A DNA stretch of 64,000 nucleotides, from assembly GCF_029846175.1 (NCBI RefSeq), contig NZ_JARWAC010000027.1, positions 1 through 64,000 of the forward strand. Direction: 5' to 3'. Positions 31,944-41,074 of this stretch are shown here, one piece after another. The translations under genes and the position numbers were made by a program. Numbering within the stretch: the first letter of the stretch is position 1; every line of letters starts with the position of its first letter. The stretch comes from Sphaerisporangium sp. TRM90804 (lineage in GTDB: Bacteria; Actinomycetota; Actinomycetes; Streptosporangiales; Streptosporangiaceae). The notes beneath the pieces are model-generated. The model did no database searches. It was not told where the DNA came from and saw only the letters and a list, made by a program, of their open reading frames with translations.

Positions 31944-32613
31944 CGGCGGCTACCTGCTCGGCTCGGTGCCGGTCGCGGTGCTGGTCGCCAGGACGCACGG
32001 CTTCGACCCGCGTGACGTCGGCGACCGCAACCCCGGCTTCTGGAACATGAGGCGACGGCTGGGCGGGCGGCCGGCCGTCCCGGTGTTCGCGGGCGACCTC
32101 CTCAAGGGAACCCTGGCCGGGCTGCTCGGCCTGCTGGTCAGCGGCGCCCACACCGCCGGCCTCGCCGTCACCGCGCCCGGGGGCGTGGCCGCGGGCGGCG
32201 TCCTGCCCGAGCACATGATGGTCGGCGCGGGCCTGCTGCCCCTGTACGGGACGGTGGCCGGGGACAGCGTGGTGCCGGTGTACGCGGCGGTGGCGGCGGC
32301 GATGGCCGGGCACGCCTGGCCGGTGTTCGCCGGGTTCAGGGGCGGCCGGTCCATCCTCGCGTTCGCCGGCGGCGTCGCGGTGATCTGCCCGCCCGGGTTC
32401 CTGCTGGCCGTCGGCCTGCTGGTCGTCACGGCCCTGGCCGCCCGGTCGTTCGCGGTCGGGGCGCGGGTGGGCGTGTTCGCCGTGCCCGTCCTGCAGCTGC
32501 TGTTCGTCCCGGTGCTCCAGGTGGCCGCGACCGGCCTGCTGATGTGCCTCATCGGGCTGCGTTTCGGGCAGGCGGCGCTGGCCGGTCGCCGTCCCGGGCG
32601 GGCCGGGCCGTGA
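31918..32613 (+). CDS. plsY: PlsY-like acyl-phosphate acyltransferase, divergent motifs
   Basis: 231 residues, about six membrane segments. '[19 protein letters not shown]' and '[17 protein letters not shown]' match PlsY, and '[20 protein letters not shown]' corresponds to the third motif 'GHxFPVFxxFKGGKGVAT'. Two signature loops depart from the family: '[11 protein letters not shown]' replaces 'GSGNxGATN', and 'GGRSI' replaces 'GGKGV'. PlsY moves the acyl group of acyl-phosphate to glycerol-3-phosphate; the changes, and the position among carotenoid genes next to plsX and a glycosyltransferase, suggest another acceptor. Its 3' end overlaps the glycosyltransferase gene by 65 bp on the opposite strand. 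Confidence 0.85.
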   Translation: MVPVLVAVIGGYLLGSVPVAVLVARTHGFDPRDVGDRNPGFWNMRRRLGGRPAVPVFAGDLLKGTLAGLLGLLVSGAHTAGLAVTAPGGVAAGGVLPEHMMVGAGLLPLYGTVAGDSVVPVYAAVAAAMAGHAWPVFAGFRGGRSILAFAGGVAVICPPGFLLAVGLLVVTALAARSFAVGARVGVFAVPVLQLLFVPVLQVAATGLLMCLIGLRFGQAALAGRRPGRAGP

Positions 32614-33949
32614 CGGGCGGGCAGCCGCCGTCGAGCCCGGCGCGCGGCGGCGCCAGGCGGGCGGCGGTCGTGTCCAGCGTCTCGTAGGTGCGGCCGCGCC
32701 AGGTGCGGGCCGGGCGCAGGGTCGCGTAGGTCAGGCGCAGGGCCGTCAGCGGGTCGAGCAGGGGGGACAGCGGCAGGCCGGGCCCCGGGCGGGTGTAGCT
32801 GGCCCGCAGGGCGGCGGTCAGCAGGAACCGGGTGCCGAGCAGCCCGAGGTCGAGCCGTGTCGGGCGTCCGGCCGCCAGCCGCAGCACGGGGAGGGCGGCG
32901 GCCAGCCAGAGCACCGCCAGGTCGCCCGCCTGCCACAGGCGGCCGGTGACGTCCCTGAGGTGCAGGGTGCGGCCCCACTCGCGCCAGACCTCGGCCGTGG
33001 AGTCGTGCATGTCCACCTCCAGCAGGTCGCCGGCGTCGACGAAGCGCACCGCCCAGCCTCGCCCGGCCAGCGCCCGGGCGAGCGCCACGTCGTCGGTGAG
33101 GTGGCCGCGCACCCGCGCGAAGCCGTCGGCGGCCCGCATCGCTCCGCGCCGGAACGCCATGCACTGCCCGTTGGCCACCACCCGGTGCGGGGGCGGCGGC
33201 ACCGGCGAGCCGATCGGGCCGAACCGGTAGACCAGCGTCGCGAGGAACGAGGCGTGCAGCGCCTGTTCGACCGGCCCGCCGGTGGCGAACCTCGGCCCCG
33301 CGCTCAGCAGGTCGCAGCCGTCCAGCTCCGCCGCCATCGCGCCGAACAGCCCGGGCCGGGGGCGGGTGTCGGCGTCCAGCGTGACGACCACGTCGCCGCG
33401 CGCCTCCGCGAGCCCCTGGTGGAGCGCCCACTGCTTGCCGACCCAGCCGGCGGGCAGCGGCCGGCCCGCCACGACCCTCGCCCCCAGCTCCGCCGCCACC
33501 CGCGCCGTCCCGTCGGCGGACTCGTCGTCCACCACCAGCACCTCACCCACCGAGGGATCGGCGAGCGCCGCCGCCACACAGGGCCCGATGCGGTGCTCCT
33601 CGTCCCGCGCCGGAATCACCACCGAGATCGTCCGCGAACGCGCGCCCCCCCACGCCGCTCCGACCGGCGCGGCCGGGCCGGTCGTCCAGGGCTCGATGCC
33701 CTGCCCGGTCCGGGCACTCACGTCCAGGGCCGGCTCGGGGCCGCCGCCCGCCGGAAGGGGCTCGGCGGTCAGGGCGGGCTCGGCGCGGTGCCGCTCCTCC
33801 CGGGCCGTGGTCATGGCCGGGGCGGTCCCGGGGCCGGGGTCGGCGGGGGCGCGTAGCGGGGCGCGGCGGCCGCGGCCGCGCGCCAGGCGGGTCAGCACGG
33901 CCAGGGCGGCCACGGCCTGGGCGGCGGTGAGGATCGTCGACGGCTTCAT
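32549..33949 (-). CDS. Family-2 glycosyltransferase, probable carotenoid glycosyltransferase (CruG-like)
   Basis: 466 residues. A short N-terminal hydrophobic stretch and a Pro/Ala-rich linker precede the GT2 domain (about 105-330): 'ISVVIPARDEEHRIGPCVAA', 'VLVVDDESADGT', the DxD 'VVTLDADTRPRP', and 'VRGHLTDDVALARALAGRGW' with acidic catalytic residues. The last part (340-430) has two or three membrane segments. GT2 enzymes of this kind sit with cruF in carotenoid clusters and glycosylate 1'- or 2'-hydroxyl groups. Its ATG overlaps the stop of the desaturase gene (ATGA). The sugar donor is unknown. Confidence 0.88.
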   Translation of the reverse strand: MKPSTILTAAQAVAALAVLTRLARGRGRRAPLRAPADPGPGTAPAMTTAREERHRAEPALTAEPLPAGGGPEPALDVSARTGQGIEPWTTGPAAPVGAAWGGARSRTISVVIPARDEEHRIGPCVAAALADPSVGEVLVVDDESADGTARVAAELGARVVAGRPLPAGWVGKQWALHQGLAEARGDVVVTLDADTRPRPGLFGAMAAELDGCDLLSAGPRFATGGPVEQALHASFLATLVYRFGPIGSPVPPPPHRVVANGQCMAFRRGAMRAADGFARVRGHLTDDVALARALAGRGWAVRFVDAGDLLEVDMHDSTAEVWREWGRTLHLRDVTGRLWQAGDLAVLWLAAALPVLRLAAGRPTRLDLGLLGTRFLLTAALRASYTRPGPGLPLSPLLDPLTALRLTYATLRPARTWRGRTYETLDTTAARLAPPRAGLDGGCPPVTARPARDGDRPAPPARNAAR

Positions 33950-35424
33950 CGGGCGTGGCTCCTCGGCCCGGGCGCCGCCTGGCTCGGCCCGCCCGTCGTG
34001 GGGAAGTCGTCCTCGACCAGGGAGGCGACGATGCGCCCGCCCATCGTCACCAGGGGCAGGCCGCCGCCGGGATGCGACGAGCCGCCCACCAGGTACAGGC
34101 CCCGGCGGGGGCCGCGGTTGCCCGGACGGCGGAACGGGGCCAGCGCGCCCCGGTAGGGCGTGCCGTAGATCGCGCCGCCCCAGGCGTCGTAACGCTCGCG
34201 CAGGTCGGCGGGGGTGATCATGTCGACGAACCGCAGCCGTCCCGCCAGGTCGTGGCCGCGGGAGGCCAGGCGTTCGAGCACCAGGTCCCGGTAGGCCTCG
34301 GGGGAGATCGGCCATCGGGCGGGGTCGACGGCGGGGACGTTGACCAGCATGACCCAGTTCTCGGCGCCGTCCGGGGCCTGTGTGGGGTCGTCGACGGCCG
34401 AGCAGCCGACGTAGACGGTCGGGTCCTCGGGCGGGCGCCGCCGGTCGAAGATGTCGGCGAACTCCCGCTCGTAGTCGGCGGAGAAGACGACGGAATGGTG
34501 CGGCAGACCTTCGGTCCGCCCCTCCACCCCCGCCAGCAGCAGGAACGCCGAGGACGACCGGCCGAGCCCCGCGATCCTGCGCAGCCGCCGCCGGTCGGGC
34601 AGCAGCCGCCCGTACAGCGCCGCCGCGTCGCCGTTCACCACCACGGCGTCCGCCCGCGCCTCCTCCCCGGAGGCGAGCCGCACGCCGGACACCCGGTCGC
34701 GGCCGGCGAGCACGCCGGTCACCTCGGCGCCGAGGTGGACCTCCACGCCGGCCTCCTCCAGCAGGACGGCGAGCGCGTCGGCGACGCGGGGCAGCCCGCC
34801 CCGCACGTACCAGCCGCCGTCGCCGTGCTCGATCGCCGGTATGCATCCCAGCGCCGCCGGCGCCTGGTAGGGGCTGGACCCGGCGTAGGTGGCGTAGCGG
34901 CCGACGTACTGGCGCAGGCGGTCGTCCGTGAAGTAGCGGCGCGCCAGCCCGTCGAGCGTCCGCCCGGGCGCCACGGCGAGCAGGTCGGACAGTCCCGCGT
35001 CGCCCGGCCGCCGGGCGAGCGGCCCGGTGAAGAACGTTCGCCGCGACGCCTCCAGGCACCCCCGGGCCCAGTCGTAGAACCCCATCCAGTTGCGCCCCTC
35101 ACCGGGCGCGAGCCGCTCCACCGCCTCGGCCATGCGCCCCGGCTCCCGGTGCGCGGCCAGCTCCGACCCGTCCGCGAACCGGTAGCGGCAGATCTCGTCC
35201 AGCTCAAGGAGATCCAGCTTCACCCCCAGCTCCCCGAACAGGTCGGGAAGCGTGAGCAGCGAAGGCCCGATCGAGAACGTGAACCCGTCCCGCCGCTCCT
35301 CCGCCAGCTTCCCCCCAAGCCGGCCGAGCCGCTCATAGACCCGCACCTCATGCCCACCCCGAGCCAGCAGAAGAGCACAAACCATGCCCCCCACCCCACC
35401 CCCGACCACAACCACCTCAGCCAC
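33946..35424 (-). CDS. CrtI-family carotenoid desaturase/oxygenase, second copy (CrtD-like)
   Basis: 492 residues. FAD motif 'VVVVGGGVGGMVCALLLARG', then 'VYERLGRLGGKLAEERRDGF' and 'FSIGPSLLTLPDLFGEL'; C-terminal 'LVGGSSHPGGGLPLVTMGGR'. The His-Pro-Gly-Gly-Gly tail is closer to CrtD/CrtN/CrtO-type enzymes than that of the CrtI at 27664-29136, suggesting action on lycopene or hydroxylated intermediates, such as 3,4-desaturation after CruF hydration. I start at GTG 35424, where the conserved motif begins; the open frame continues into the 147-bp repeat array, which I regard as non-coding. Coupled to the glycosyltransferase gene by ATGA. Confidence 0.88.
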   Translation of the reverse strand: MAEVVVVGGGVGGMVCALLLARGGHEVRVYERLGRLGGKLAEERRDGFTFSIGPSLLTLPDLFGELGVKLDLLELDEICRYRFADGSELAAHREPGRMAEAVERLAPGEGRNWMGFYDWARGCLEASRRTFFTGPLARRPGDAGLSDLLAVAPGRTLDGLARRYFTDDRLRQYVGRYATYAGSSPYQAPAALGCIPAIEHGDGGWYVRGGLPRVADALAVLLEEAGVEVHLGAEVTGVLAGRDRVSGVRLASGEEARADAVVVNGDAAALYGRLLPDRRRLRRIAGLGRSSSAFLLLAGVEGRTEGLPHHSVVFSADYEREFADIFDRRRPPEDPTVYVGCSAVDDPTQAPDGAENWVMLVNVPAVDPARWPISPEAYRDLVLERLASRGHDLAGRLRFVDMITPADLRERYDAWGGAIYGTPYRGALAPFRRPGNRGPRRGLYLVGGSSHPGGGLPLVTMGGRIVASLVEDDFPTTGGPSQAAPGPRSHAR

Positions 35425-35522
35425 GGGACACCCCCAGCGAAGCCACGCCGCCACCCCCATGCCGACCGAGGACATCCCTCCGGACCCCGCCCCCCGACTC
35501 GCCACCCCGCACGAGGTCGCCC

Positions 35523-35935
35523 CCCTCTCCCGCCGCTCCGGCCCCCCGCCCCTCCGGCGCCGGTAGGGCGAGTCGGTGGTGCGGCGAAGCCGGCGCCGCC
35601 GTACGGCGCCCGGCTCGGAGCACCGGGCCTTGTGGGGACGGTGCCCCGCCACGAGCGTGGTGCGGCCGGCCCTCTCCCGCCGCTCGGGCCCCCCGCCTCT
35701 CCGGCGCCGGTAGGGCGAGTCCGTGGTGCGGCGAAGCCGGCGCCGCCGTACGGCGCCCGGCTCGGAGCACCGGGACTTGTGGGGACGGTGCCCCGCCACG
35801 AGCGTGGTGCGGCCGGCCCTCTCCCGCCGCTCCGGCCCCCCGCCCCTCCGGCGCCGGTAGGGCGAGTCCGTGGTGCGGCGAAGCCGGCGCCGCCGTACGG
35901 CACCCGGCCCGGAACACCGGGCCTTGTGGGGCCGG
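35523..35935. repeat. Tandem array of a 147-bp repeat, 2.8 copies
   Basis: Copies begin at 35523, 35670 and 35817 (each at CCCTCTCC), with the landmark CGGTAGGGCGAGTC at 35561, 35708 and 35855. Sequence identity is very high; differences are scattered single bases. 147 is divisible by 3, so all six frames stay open and long fictitious ORFs arise. It fills the 522-bp gap (35425-35946) between cruF and the second desaturase, both on the minus strand. Confidence 0.95.
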
Positions 35936-35946
35936 GCGGGGGGTGG

Positions 35947-36882
35947 TCAGGATGTCCATCGGCGTCTCCAGGCGAGGAAGGCGAGGGTGCCCATGCAGGC
36001 GCCGCCGGCGGTGGCGACGAGGGGGTCGGGCGGGGTGAACACCGCGGCGAAGCCGATCGTCTCCATGACCGCCATTACCGTGTAGAGGGCGACCAGGCCG
36101 GGGGCGGCGTGGCCGGGGTTGGTGAGGATCTTGCCGATCAGTGCCATGACCAGGACGGACACCAGGAGCCAGCCGGCGAAGTTGCTGACGGGCACTCCCC
36201 GGTAGGGGCCGGGTTCGGCCCAGGCCCACAGGCCCAGGCGGATCATCTGCGGGTCGAGGAACAGGTCCCACGAGGTGAGGGCGAGCGCGCCCACCACGAT
36301 CCGGGACGTCGTACCGCGCGCCACCGCGGAGGCGACCGCGTAGGACGCGAGGCCCATGCCGCCCCAGGCCACGGCCACGATCACCGGGACGCCGCCGAGC
36401 TCGGGCCACAGCAGGCCGGTGTACCGGTACTCGCCGAACGGGAAGCCCGTCCGGATGCCGACCCATTCAGCGGCATACCCGACGACCACCGTCCCGGCGA
36501 ACGCCGCCACAGCCCTGGGCGAGGTGTGCGCCGCGGCCGCGTAGGCCACGGCCGCCGCGGCCAGCAGGAGCACCACGACGCTGGTGAGCCGCACCGGCGC
36601 GGGCTCAAGCCCGGAGAGCACCTGCGCGACGATCATGGCGCCCAGCGCCACCGTGCCCGCGACCAGGAACGCCCGGCGCGCGGCGGGGGCGCGCACACGG
36701 CCGACCGGCCCGGGGGCCGGCGCACCGTCCGCCGTCCTTGGGGCGCGCACACGGCCCGCCGTCCCGGACTCCGGCATACGGCCCGCCGTGCCGGACTCCG
36801 GCGCACGGCCCGCCGTGCCGGGAGTCGGCCGGGTCAGGGGCGGCCGGCCCGGGCGGGACCGATCATCGGTGGCGTCTTCCAC
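35947..36882 (-). CDS. cruF: Carotenoid 1,2-hydratase CruF family membrane protein
   Basis: 311 residues. The last 240 contain about seven membrane helices and the CruF marks 'GYAAEWVGIRTGFPFGEYRY', 'ALTSWDLFLDPQMIRLGLWA' and 'YRGVPVSNFAGWLLV'. CruF adds water to the psi end of acyclic carotenoids to give a 1'-hydroxyl group. The N-terminal 65 residues are low-complexity with a repeated 'PESGTAGR' unit and are probably cytoplasmic and disordered. GTG 36882 has GAAGG upstream; a later start at the first helix cannot be excluded. It is the first gene of the minus-strand half of the carotenoid cluster. Confidence 0.9.
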   Translation of the reverse strand: MEDATDDRSRPGRPPLTRPTPGTAGRAPESGTAGRMPESGTAGRVRAPRTADGAPAPGPVGRVRAPAARRAFLVAGTVALGAMIVAQVLSGLEPAPVRLTSVVVLLLAAAAVAYAAAAHTSPRAVAAFAGTVVVGYAAEWVGIRTGFPFGEYRYTGLLWPELGGVPVIVAVAWGGMGLASYAVASAVARGTTSRIVVGALALTSWDLFLDPQMIRLGLWAWAEPGPYRGVPVSNFAGWLLVSVLVMALIGKILTNPGHAAPGLVALYTVMAVMETIGFAAVFTPPDPLVATAGGACMGTLAFLAWRRRWTS

Positions 36883-37112
36883 ACACAGCCCTTCGCGCCG
36901 CCCGGCCGATCAGATGCACCCGTGTCCGGAGACTCCGGCGACGGTGCGCGTCCGCCCAGGTGGCGCGGCCGTAGGGGCGGCGTCAAGACTTCGGCGCCGC
37001 GCGTATAGAACCCGTCAAGGTGGTAAATCCCCGCCTTTCCCTGCGCTTCGCTGATGACGTGGCCATCTGTCCGGGTGGCCGGAATGAGCATGTCCGGATT
37101 CGAGGAGTGGGG

Positions 37113-37196
37113 ATGGCGGACGTCATCTTCGTCGCCCTGACGATCGCGGTATTCGTGATCTTCGGGATCGTCGTCAAGGCGGTGGAGCGCCTGTGA
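37113..37196 (+). CDS. 27-residue membrane peptide leading the kdp operon
   Basis: It encodes Met-Ala-Asp followed by a single hydrophobic helix '[20 protein letters not shown]' and a charged end 'VERL'. ATG 37113 has GAGGAGTGGGG upstream, the best ribosome site of the operon. Its stop TGA overlaps the kdpF GTG start (GTGA), so it is translationally coupled. KdpF, the known small subunit that stabilises KdpABC, is the next ORF, so this is an additional small peptide. Its sequence looks selected for a membrane helix, not random. It may be a second stabilising subunit or regulator; untested. Confidence 0.65.
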   Translation: MADVIFVALTIAVFVIFGIVVKAVERL

Positions 37197-37282
37197 GCGC
37201 GATCAATGCCGCTGGGCTGGTCGTGGCCGCCGTCCTGGTGGCCTTCATGGTCGCGGCCCTGCTGTTCCCGGAGCGCTTCTGA
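37193..37282 (+). CDS. kdpF: KdpF, small subunit of the K+-transporting ATPase
   Basis: 29 residues, one membrane helix ('[18 protein letters not shown]') ending in 'PERF', the typical KdpF C-terminus. The GTG start at 37193 overlaps the stop of the preceding 27-residue ORF, and its TGA overlaps the kdpA ATG (TGATG). KdpF stabilises the KdpABC complex in the membrane. Confidence 0.85.
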   Translation: MSAINAAGLVVAAVLVAFMVAALLFPERF

Positions 37283-38943
37283 TGAGCGCCACCGTGACCG
37301 GATCGCTGTTCGTCGTCTCCCTGGTCGCCGCGCTGGCGCTGGCGCACCGGCCGTTCGGCGACTACATGGCCAGGGTCTACGGCGGTACCAGGCACAACGT
37401 GGTGGAGCGCGGCGTCTACCGGCTGGTCGGCGTCCGCGCCGACGCCGAGCAGCGGTGGCCGGTCTACGCCCGCAGCCTTCTGGCCTTCTCCGCGGTCTCC
37501 ATCCTGTTCGTGTACGCCATGCAGCGCCTGCAGGACAGGCTCTGGCTGTCGCTCGGCTACCCCGCGGTCCCCGACCACGTCGCGTGGAACACCGCGGTCA
37601 GCTTCGTGACCAACACCAACTGGCAGGCCTACTCGGGCGAGTCCACGATGGGCTACCTGGTGCAGATGAGCGCCCTGGCCGTGCAGAACTTCGTGTCGGC
37701 CGCGGCCGGCATGGCGGTGGCGATCGCCCTGGTGCGCGGGTTCGCCCGTAACAGGGCGGGCACCATCGGCAACTTCTGGGTCGACCTGGTCCGCGGCACC
37801 GTACGCGTCCTGCTGCCGATCGCGTTCGCCGGCGCGCTGGTGCTCGTGGCCGGCGGCGTCGTGCAGAACCTCTTCTGGCCGCACGAGGTGACCACCCTGA
37901 CGGGCGGCGCCCAGGTCGTCACCGGCGGCCCGGTGGCGAGCCAGGAGGCCATCAAGGAGCTCGGCACCAACGGCGGCGGCTTCTACAACACCAACTCGGC
38001 GCACCCGTTCGAGAACCCCGCCACCTGGACGAACTGGTTCGAGATCCTCCTGCTGACGGTGATCCCGTTCTCGCTGCCGCGCACCTTCGGCCGCATGGTC
38101 GGGCAGGTCAGGCAGGGCTACGCCATCGTCGCCGTCATGGCCACGATCGCCCTGGCCAGCGTCGTGCTGACCAACGTGTTCGAGCTGACCAGCACGGCCA
38201 CGGTGCCGCAGGCCGTCGGCGCGGCCATGGAGGGCAAGGAGGTGCGGTTCGGCGTCCCCGGCTCGGCCACCTTCGCCGCCGCGACGACGCTGACCTCGAC
38301 GGGCGCGGTCAACTCCTTCCACGACAGCTTCACCCCGTTCGGCGGCATGATGACGCTGTTCAACATGATGCTGGGCGAGGTCGCGCCCGGCGGAGTCGGC
38401 ACGGGCCTGTACGGCATGCTCGTGCTCGCCGTGATCACCGTCTTCGTGGCGGGCCTGATGGTAGGCCGGACGCCCGAGTACCTCGGCAAGCGCGTCGGGG
38501 CGCGCGAGATCAAGCTGGCGTCGCTGTACTTCCTGGTCACCCCGGTGCTGGTGCTGGTCGGCACGGCGGTGGCGATGGGGAACCAGGCGGGCCTGGCGGC
38601 CATGCTGAACGGCGGCCCGCACGGCCTCTCGGAGATCCTCTACGCCTTCACCAGCGCGTCCAACAACAACGGCTCGGCGTTCGGCGGCGTCACCGTCAAC
38701 ACGCCGTGGTACGACGTGGCGCTCGGCCTGTGCATGGCGTTCGGCCGGTTCCTGCCGATCATCTTCATCCTCGCGCTGGCCGGGTCGCTGGCCGCGCAGG
38801 CTCCGGTGCCGGAGTCGGCGGGCACGCTGCCCACCCACCGGCCGCAGTTCGTCGGGATGGTCGTCGGCGTGACGCTCATCCTGGTCGCCCTGACCTTCCT
38901 CCCCTCGCTGGCGCTCGGGCCGCTCGCGGAAGGACTTTCCTGA
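37282..38943 (+). CDS. kdpA: KdpA, K+-translocating channel-like subunit
   Basis: 553 residues, about ten membrane helices. The four pore-loop regions of the KdpA family are present: '[17 protein letters not shown]', '[19 protein letters not shown]', '[18 protein letters not shown]' and '[13 protein letters not shown]'. KdpA belongs to the superfamily of K+ transporters and passes K+ to the KdpB site. Start ATG overlaps the kdpF stop; kdpB begins 1 bp after its stop, so the operon is tightly coupled. Confidence 0.97.
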   Translation: MSATVTGSLFVVSLVAALALAHRPFGDYMARVYGGTRHNVVERGVYRLVGVRADAEQRWPVYARSLLAFSAVSILFVYAMQRLQDRLWLSLGYPAVPDHVAWNTAVSFVTNTNWQAYSGESTMGYLVQMSALAVQNFVSAAAGMAVAIALVRGFARNRAGTIGNFWVDLVRGTVRVLLPIAFAGALVLVAGGVVQNLFWPHEVTTLTGGAQVVTGGPVASQEAIKELGTNGGGFYNTNSAHPFENPATWTNWFEILLLTVIPFSLPRTFGRMVGQVRQGYAIVAVMATIALASVVLTNVFELTSTATVPQAVGAAMEGKEVRFGVPGSATFAAATTLTSTGAVNSFHDSFTPFGGMMTLFNMMLGEVAPGGVGTGLYGMLVLAVITVFVAGLMVGRTPEYLGKRVGAREIKLASLYFLVTPVLVLVGTAVAMGNQAGLAAMLNGGPHGLSEILYAFTSASNNNGSAFGGVTVNTPWYDVALGLCMAFGRFLPIIFILALAGSLAAQAPVPESAGTLPTHRPQFVGMVVGVTLILVALTFLPSLALGPLAEGLS

Positions 38944-38944
38944 G

Positions 38945-41074
38945 ATGTCATCCCAAGCAGTGAAATCACCGGGAGCCCCCGAGAAGGACTGCCGGGTCGG
39001 CGGCGGCCTGCTCGACCCCCGGCAGCTCGTCCGATCCCTGCCCGAAGCCGTCAGAAAGCTGAACCCGGCCACGCTGTGGCGCAACCCGGTCATGCTGATC
39101 GTCGAGATCGGCGCCGTGTTCACCACCGTGCTGGCGATCCTCGACCCGTCCTTCTTCGCCTGGGCCATCGTGGTCTGGCTCTGGCTGACGGCGATCTTCG
39201 CCAACCTCGCCGAGGCCGTGGCCGAGGGCCGCGGCAAGGCGCAGGCCGCCACGCTGCGCGCCGCCAGACGCGACACCACCGCACGGCGGCTGAGGAACGC
39301 GGGCGACCACGACGCCTGGGACACCGTCGGCGCGGCCGACCTGCGGCAGGGCGACCTCGTGGTCGTGGAGGCCGGGGAGATCATCCCCGGTGACGGCGAC
39401 GTCGTCGAGGGCATCGCCTCGGTCGACGAGTCGGCGATCACCGGGGAGTCGGCCCCGGTCATCCGCGAGTCCGGCGGCGACCGCTCGGCGGTGACCGGCG
39501 GCACCCGGGTGCTGTCCGACCGGATCATCGTGAAGATCACGCAGCTGCCCGGCGAGAGCTTCATCGACCGCATGATCGCGCTGGTCGAGGGCGCCGACCG
39601 GCAGAAGACCCCCAACGAGATCGCGCTCAACATCCTGCTCGCCGCGCTCACGATCATCTTCCTGGTCGCGACGATCACCATGCAGCCGCTCGCCATCTAC
39701 TCCAAGGCCCAGAACCCGGGCGTCCCGGACTCCCTGGCCCTCACGGGCGACGGCGTCAGCGGCGTGGTGCTGGTGTCGCTGCTGGTCTGCCTCATCCCCA
39801 CGACCATCGGGGCGCTGCTGTCGGCGATCGGCATCGCGGGCATGGACCGCCTCGTGCAGCGCAACGTGCTGGCCATGAGCGGCCGGGCGGTCGAGGCGGC
39901 CGGCGACGTCGGCACCCTGCTGCTGGACAAGACCGGCACGATCACCCTGGGCAACCGGCAGGCGTCGGACTTCGTCCCCGTCGAGGGCGTGAGCGCCCAG
40001 GAGCTGGCCGGCGCGGCCCAGCTCGCCAGCCTCGCCGACGAGACCCCCGAGGGCCGCTCGGTCGTCGTGTACGCCAAGCGGGCGTACGGGCTGCGCGAAC
40101 GCGAGCCGGGCGAGCTGGCGCACGCCGAGTGGGTGCCGTTCACGGCGCAGACCCGCATGTCGGGCATCGACGTGGACGGCCGGCGGGTGCGCAAGGGCGC
40201 GGCCACCGCGGTCATGAAGTGGGTCCGCGAGAACGGCGGCCACCCGACCGGCGACGTCGGCCACCTGGTCGACGGCATCTCCGCCAGCGGCGGCACCCCC
40301 CTGGTCGTCGGCGAGGTGGGCGGGGCCGGGGCGCGCGTGCTGGGCGTCATCCACCTCAAGGACGTCGTCAAGCAGGGCATGCGCGAGCGGTTCGACGAGA
40401 TGCGCCGCATGGGCATCCGCACCGTCATGATCACCGGCGACAACCCGCTGACCGCCAAGGCCATCGCCGACGAGGCCGGGGTCGACGACTTCCTGGCCGA
40501 GGCGACGCCCGAGGACAAGCTCGCCCTGATCAGGCGGGAGCAGGAGGGCGGACGGCTGGTCGCCATGACCGGCGACGGCACCAACGACGCGCCCGCGCTG
40601 GCGCAGTCGGACGTCGGCGTGGCGATGAACACCGGCACCTCGGCCGCCAAGGAGGCCGGGAACATGGTCGACCTCGACTCCAACCCCACCAAGCTGATCG
40701 AGATCGTGGAGATCGGCAAGCAGCTCCTGATCACCCGGGGCGCGCTGACCACGTTCTCCATCGCCAACGACGTCGCCAAGTACTTCGCCATCATCCCGGC
40801 GATGTTCGCGGCGGTGTACCCGGGCCTGGACACGCTCAACGTGATGCGCCTGTCGAGCCCGCAGTCGGCGATCCTCTCGGCGGTCGTCTTCAACGCACTG
40901 GTGATCATCGCGCTCATCCCGCTGGCCCTGCGCGGCGTGCGGTACCGGCCCTCCAGCGCGTCCACCCTGCTCACGCGCAACCTGTACGTCTACGGCCTCG
41001 GCGGCATCGTCGCGCCGTTCGCCGGAATCAAGCTGCTCGACCTACTCATCCAGTTCCTCCCGGGGATGTCGTAA
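38945..41074 (+). CDS. kdpB: KdpB, P-type ATPase subunit of the K+ pump
   Basis: 709 residues. Actuator motif '[17 protein letters not shown]', phosphorylation site Asp in '[16 protein letters not shown]', nucleotide-binding '[11 protein letters not shown]', hinge '[20 protein letters not shown]'. KdpB hydrolyses ATP to drive high-affinity K+ uptake when external K+ is low. A Ser in the 'TGES' segment is the usual site of inhibitory phosphorylation in E. coli and is conserved in position. The stop TAA overlaps the kdpC ATG. Confidence 0.98.
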   Translation: MSSQAVKSPGAPEKDCRVGGGLLDPRQLVRSLPEAVRKLNPATLWRNPVMLIVEIGAVFTTVLAILDPSFFAWAIVVWLWLTAIFANLAEAVAEGRGKAQAATLRAARRDTTARRLRNAGDHDAWDTVGAADLRQGDLVVVEAGEIIPGDGDVVEGIASVDESAITGESAPVIRESGGDRSAVTGGTRVLSDRIIVKITQLPGESFIDRMIALVEGADRQKTPNEIALNILLAALTIIFLVATITMQPLAIYSKAQNPGVPDSLALTGDGVSGVVLVSLLVCLIPTTIGALLSAIGIAGMDRLVQRNVLAMSGRAVEAAGDVGTLLLDKTGTITLGNRQASDFVPVEGVSAQELAGAAQLASLADETPEGRSVVVYAKRAYGLREREPGELAHAEWVPFTAQTRMSGIDVDGRRVRKGAATAVMKWVRENGGHPTGDVGHLVDGISASGGTPLVVGEVGGAGARVLGVIHLKDVVKQGMRERFDEMRRMGIRTVMITGDNPLTAKAIADEAGVDDFLAEATPEDKLALIRREQEGGRLVAMTGDGTNDAPALAQSDVGVAMNTGTSAAKEAGNMVDLDSNPTKLIEIVEIGKQLLITRGALTTFSIANDVAKYFAIIPAMFAAVYPGLDTLNVMRLSSPQSAILSAVVFNALVIIALIPLALRGVRYRPSSASTLLTRNLYVYGLGGIVAPFAGIKLLDLLIQFLPGMS

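Noticed and set aside
35523-35935. CRISPR array
   Set aside because: The 147-bp units are contiguous without unique spacers and much too long for CRISPR repeats.
33955-37008. 1017-codon plus-strand ORF across desaturase, repeat array and cruF
   Set aside because: An antisense frame held open by GC bias and by the 147-bp (multiple of three) repeats.
36883-37112. ydaO-type c-di-AMP riboswitch before kdp
   Set aside because: The leader upstream of the first kdp ORF is short and I see no ydaO-like conserved stems.
37174-39696. 840-codon minus-strand ORF opposite kdpF, kdpA and part of kdpB
   Set aside because: kdp genes are unambiguous; the opposite translation is low-complexity.
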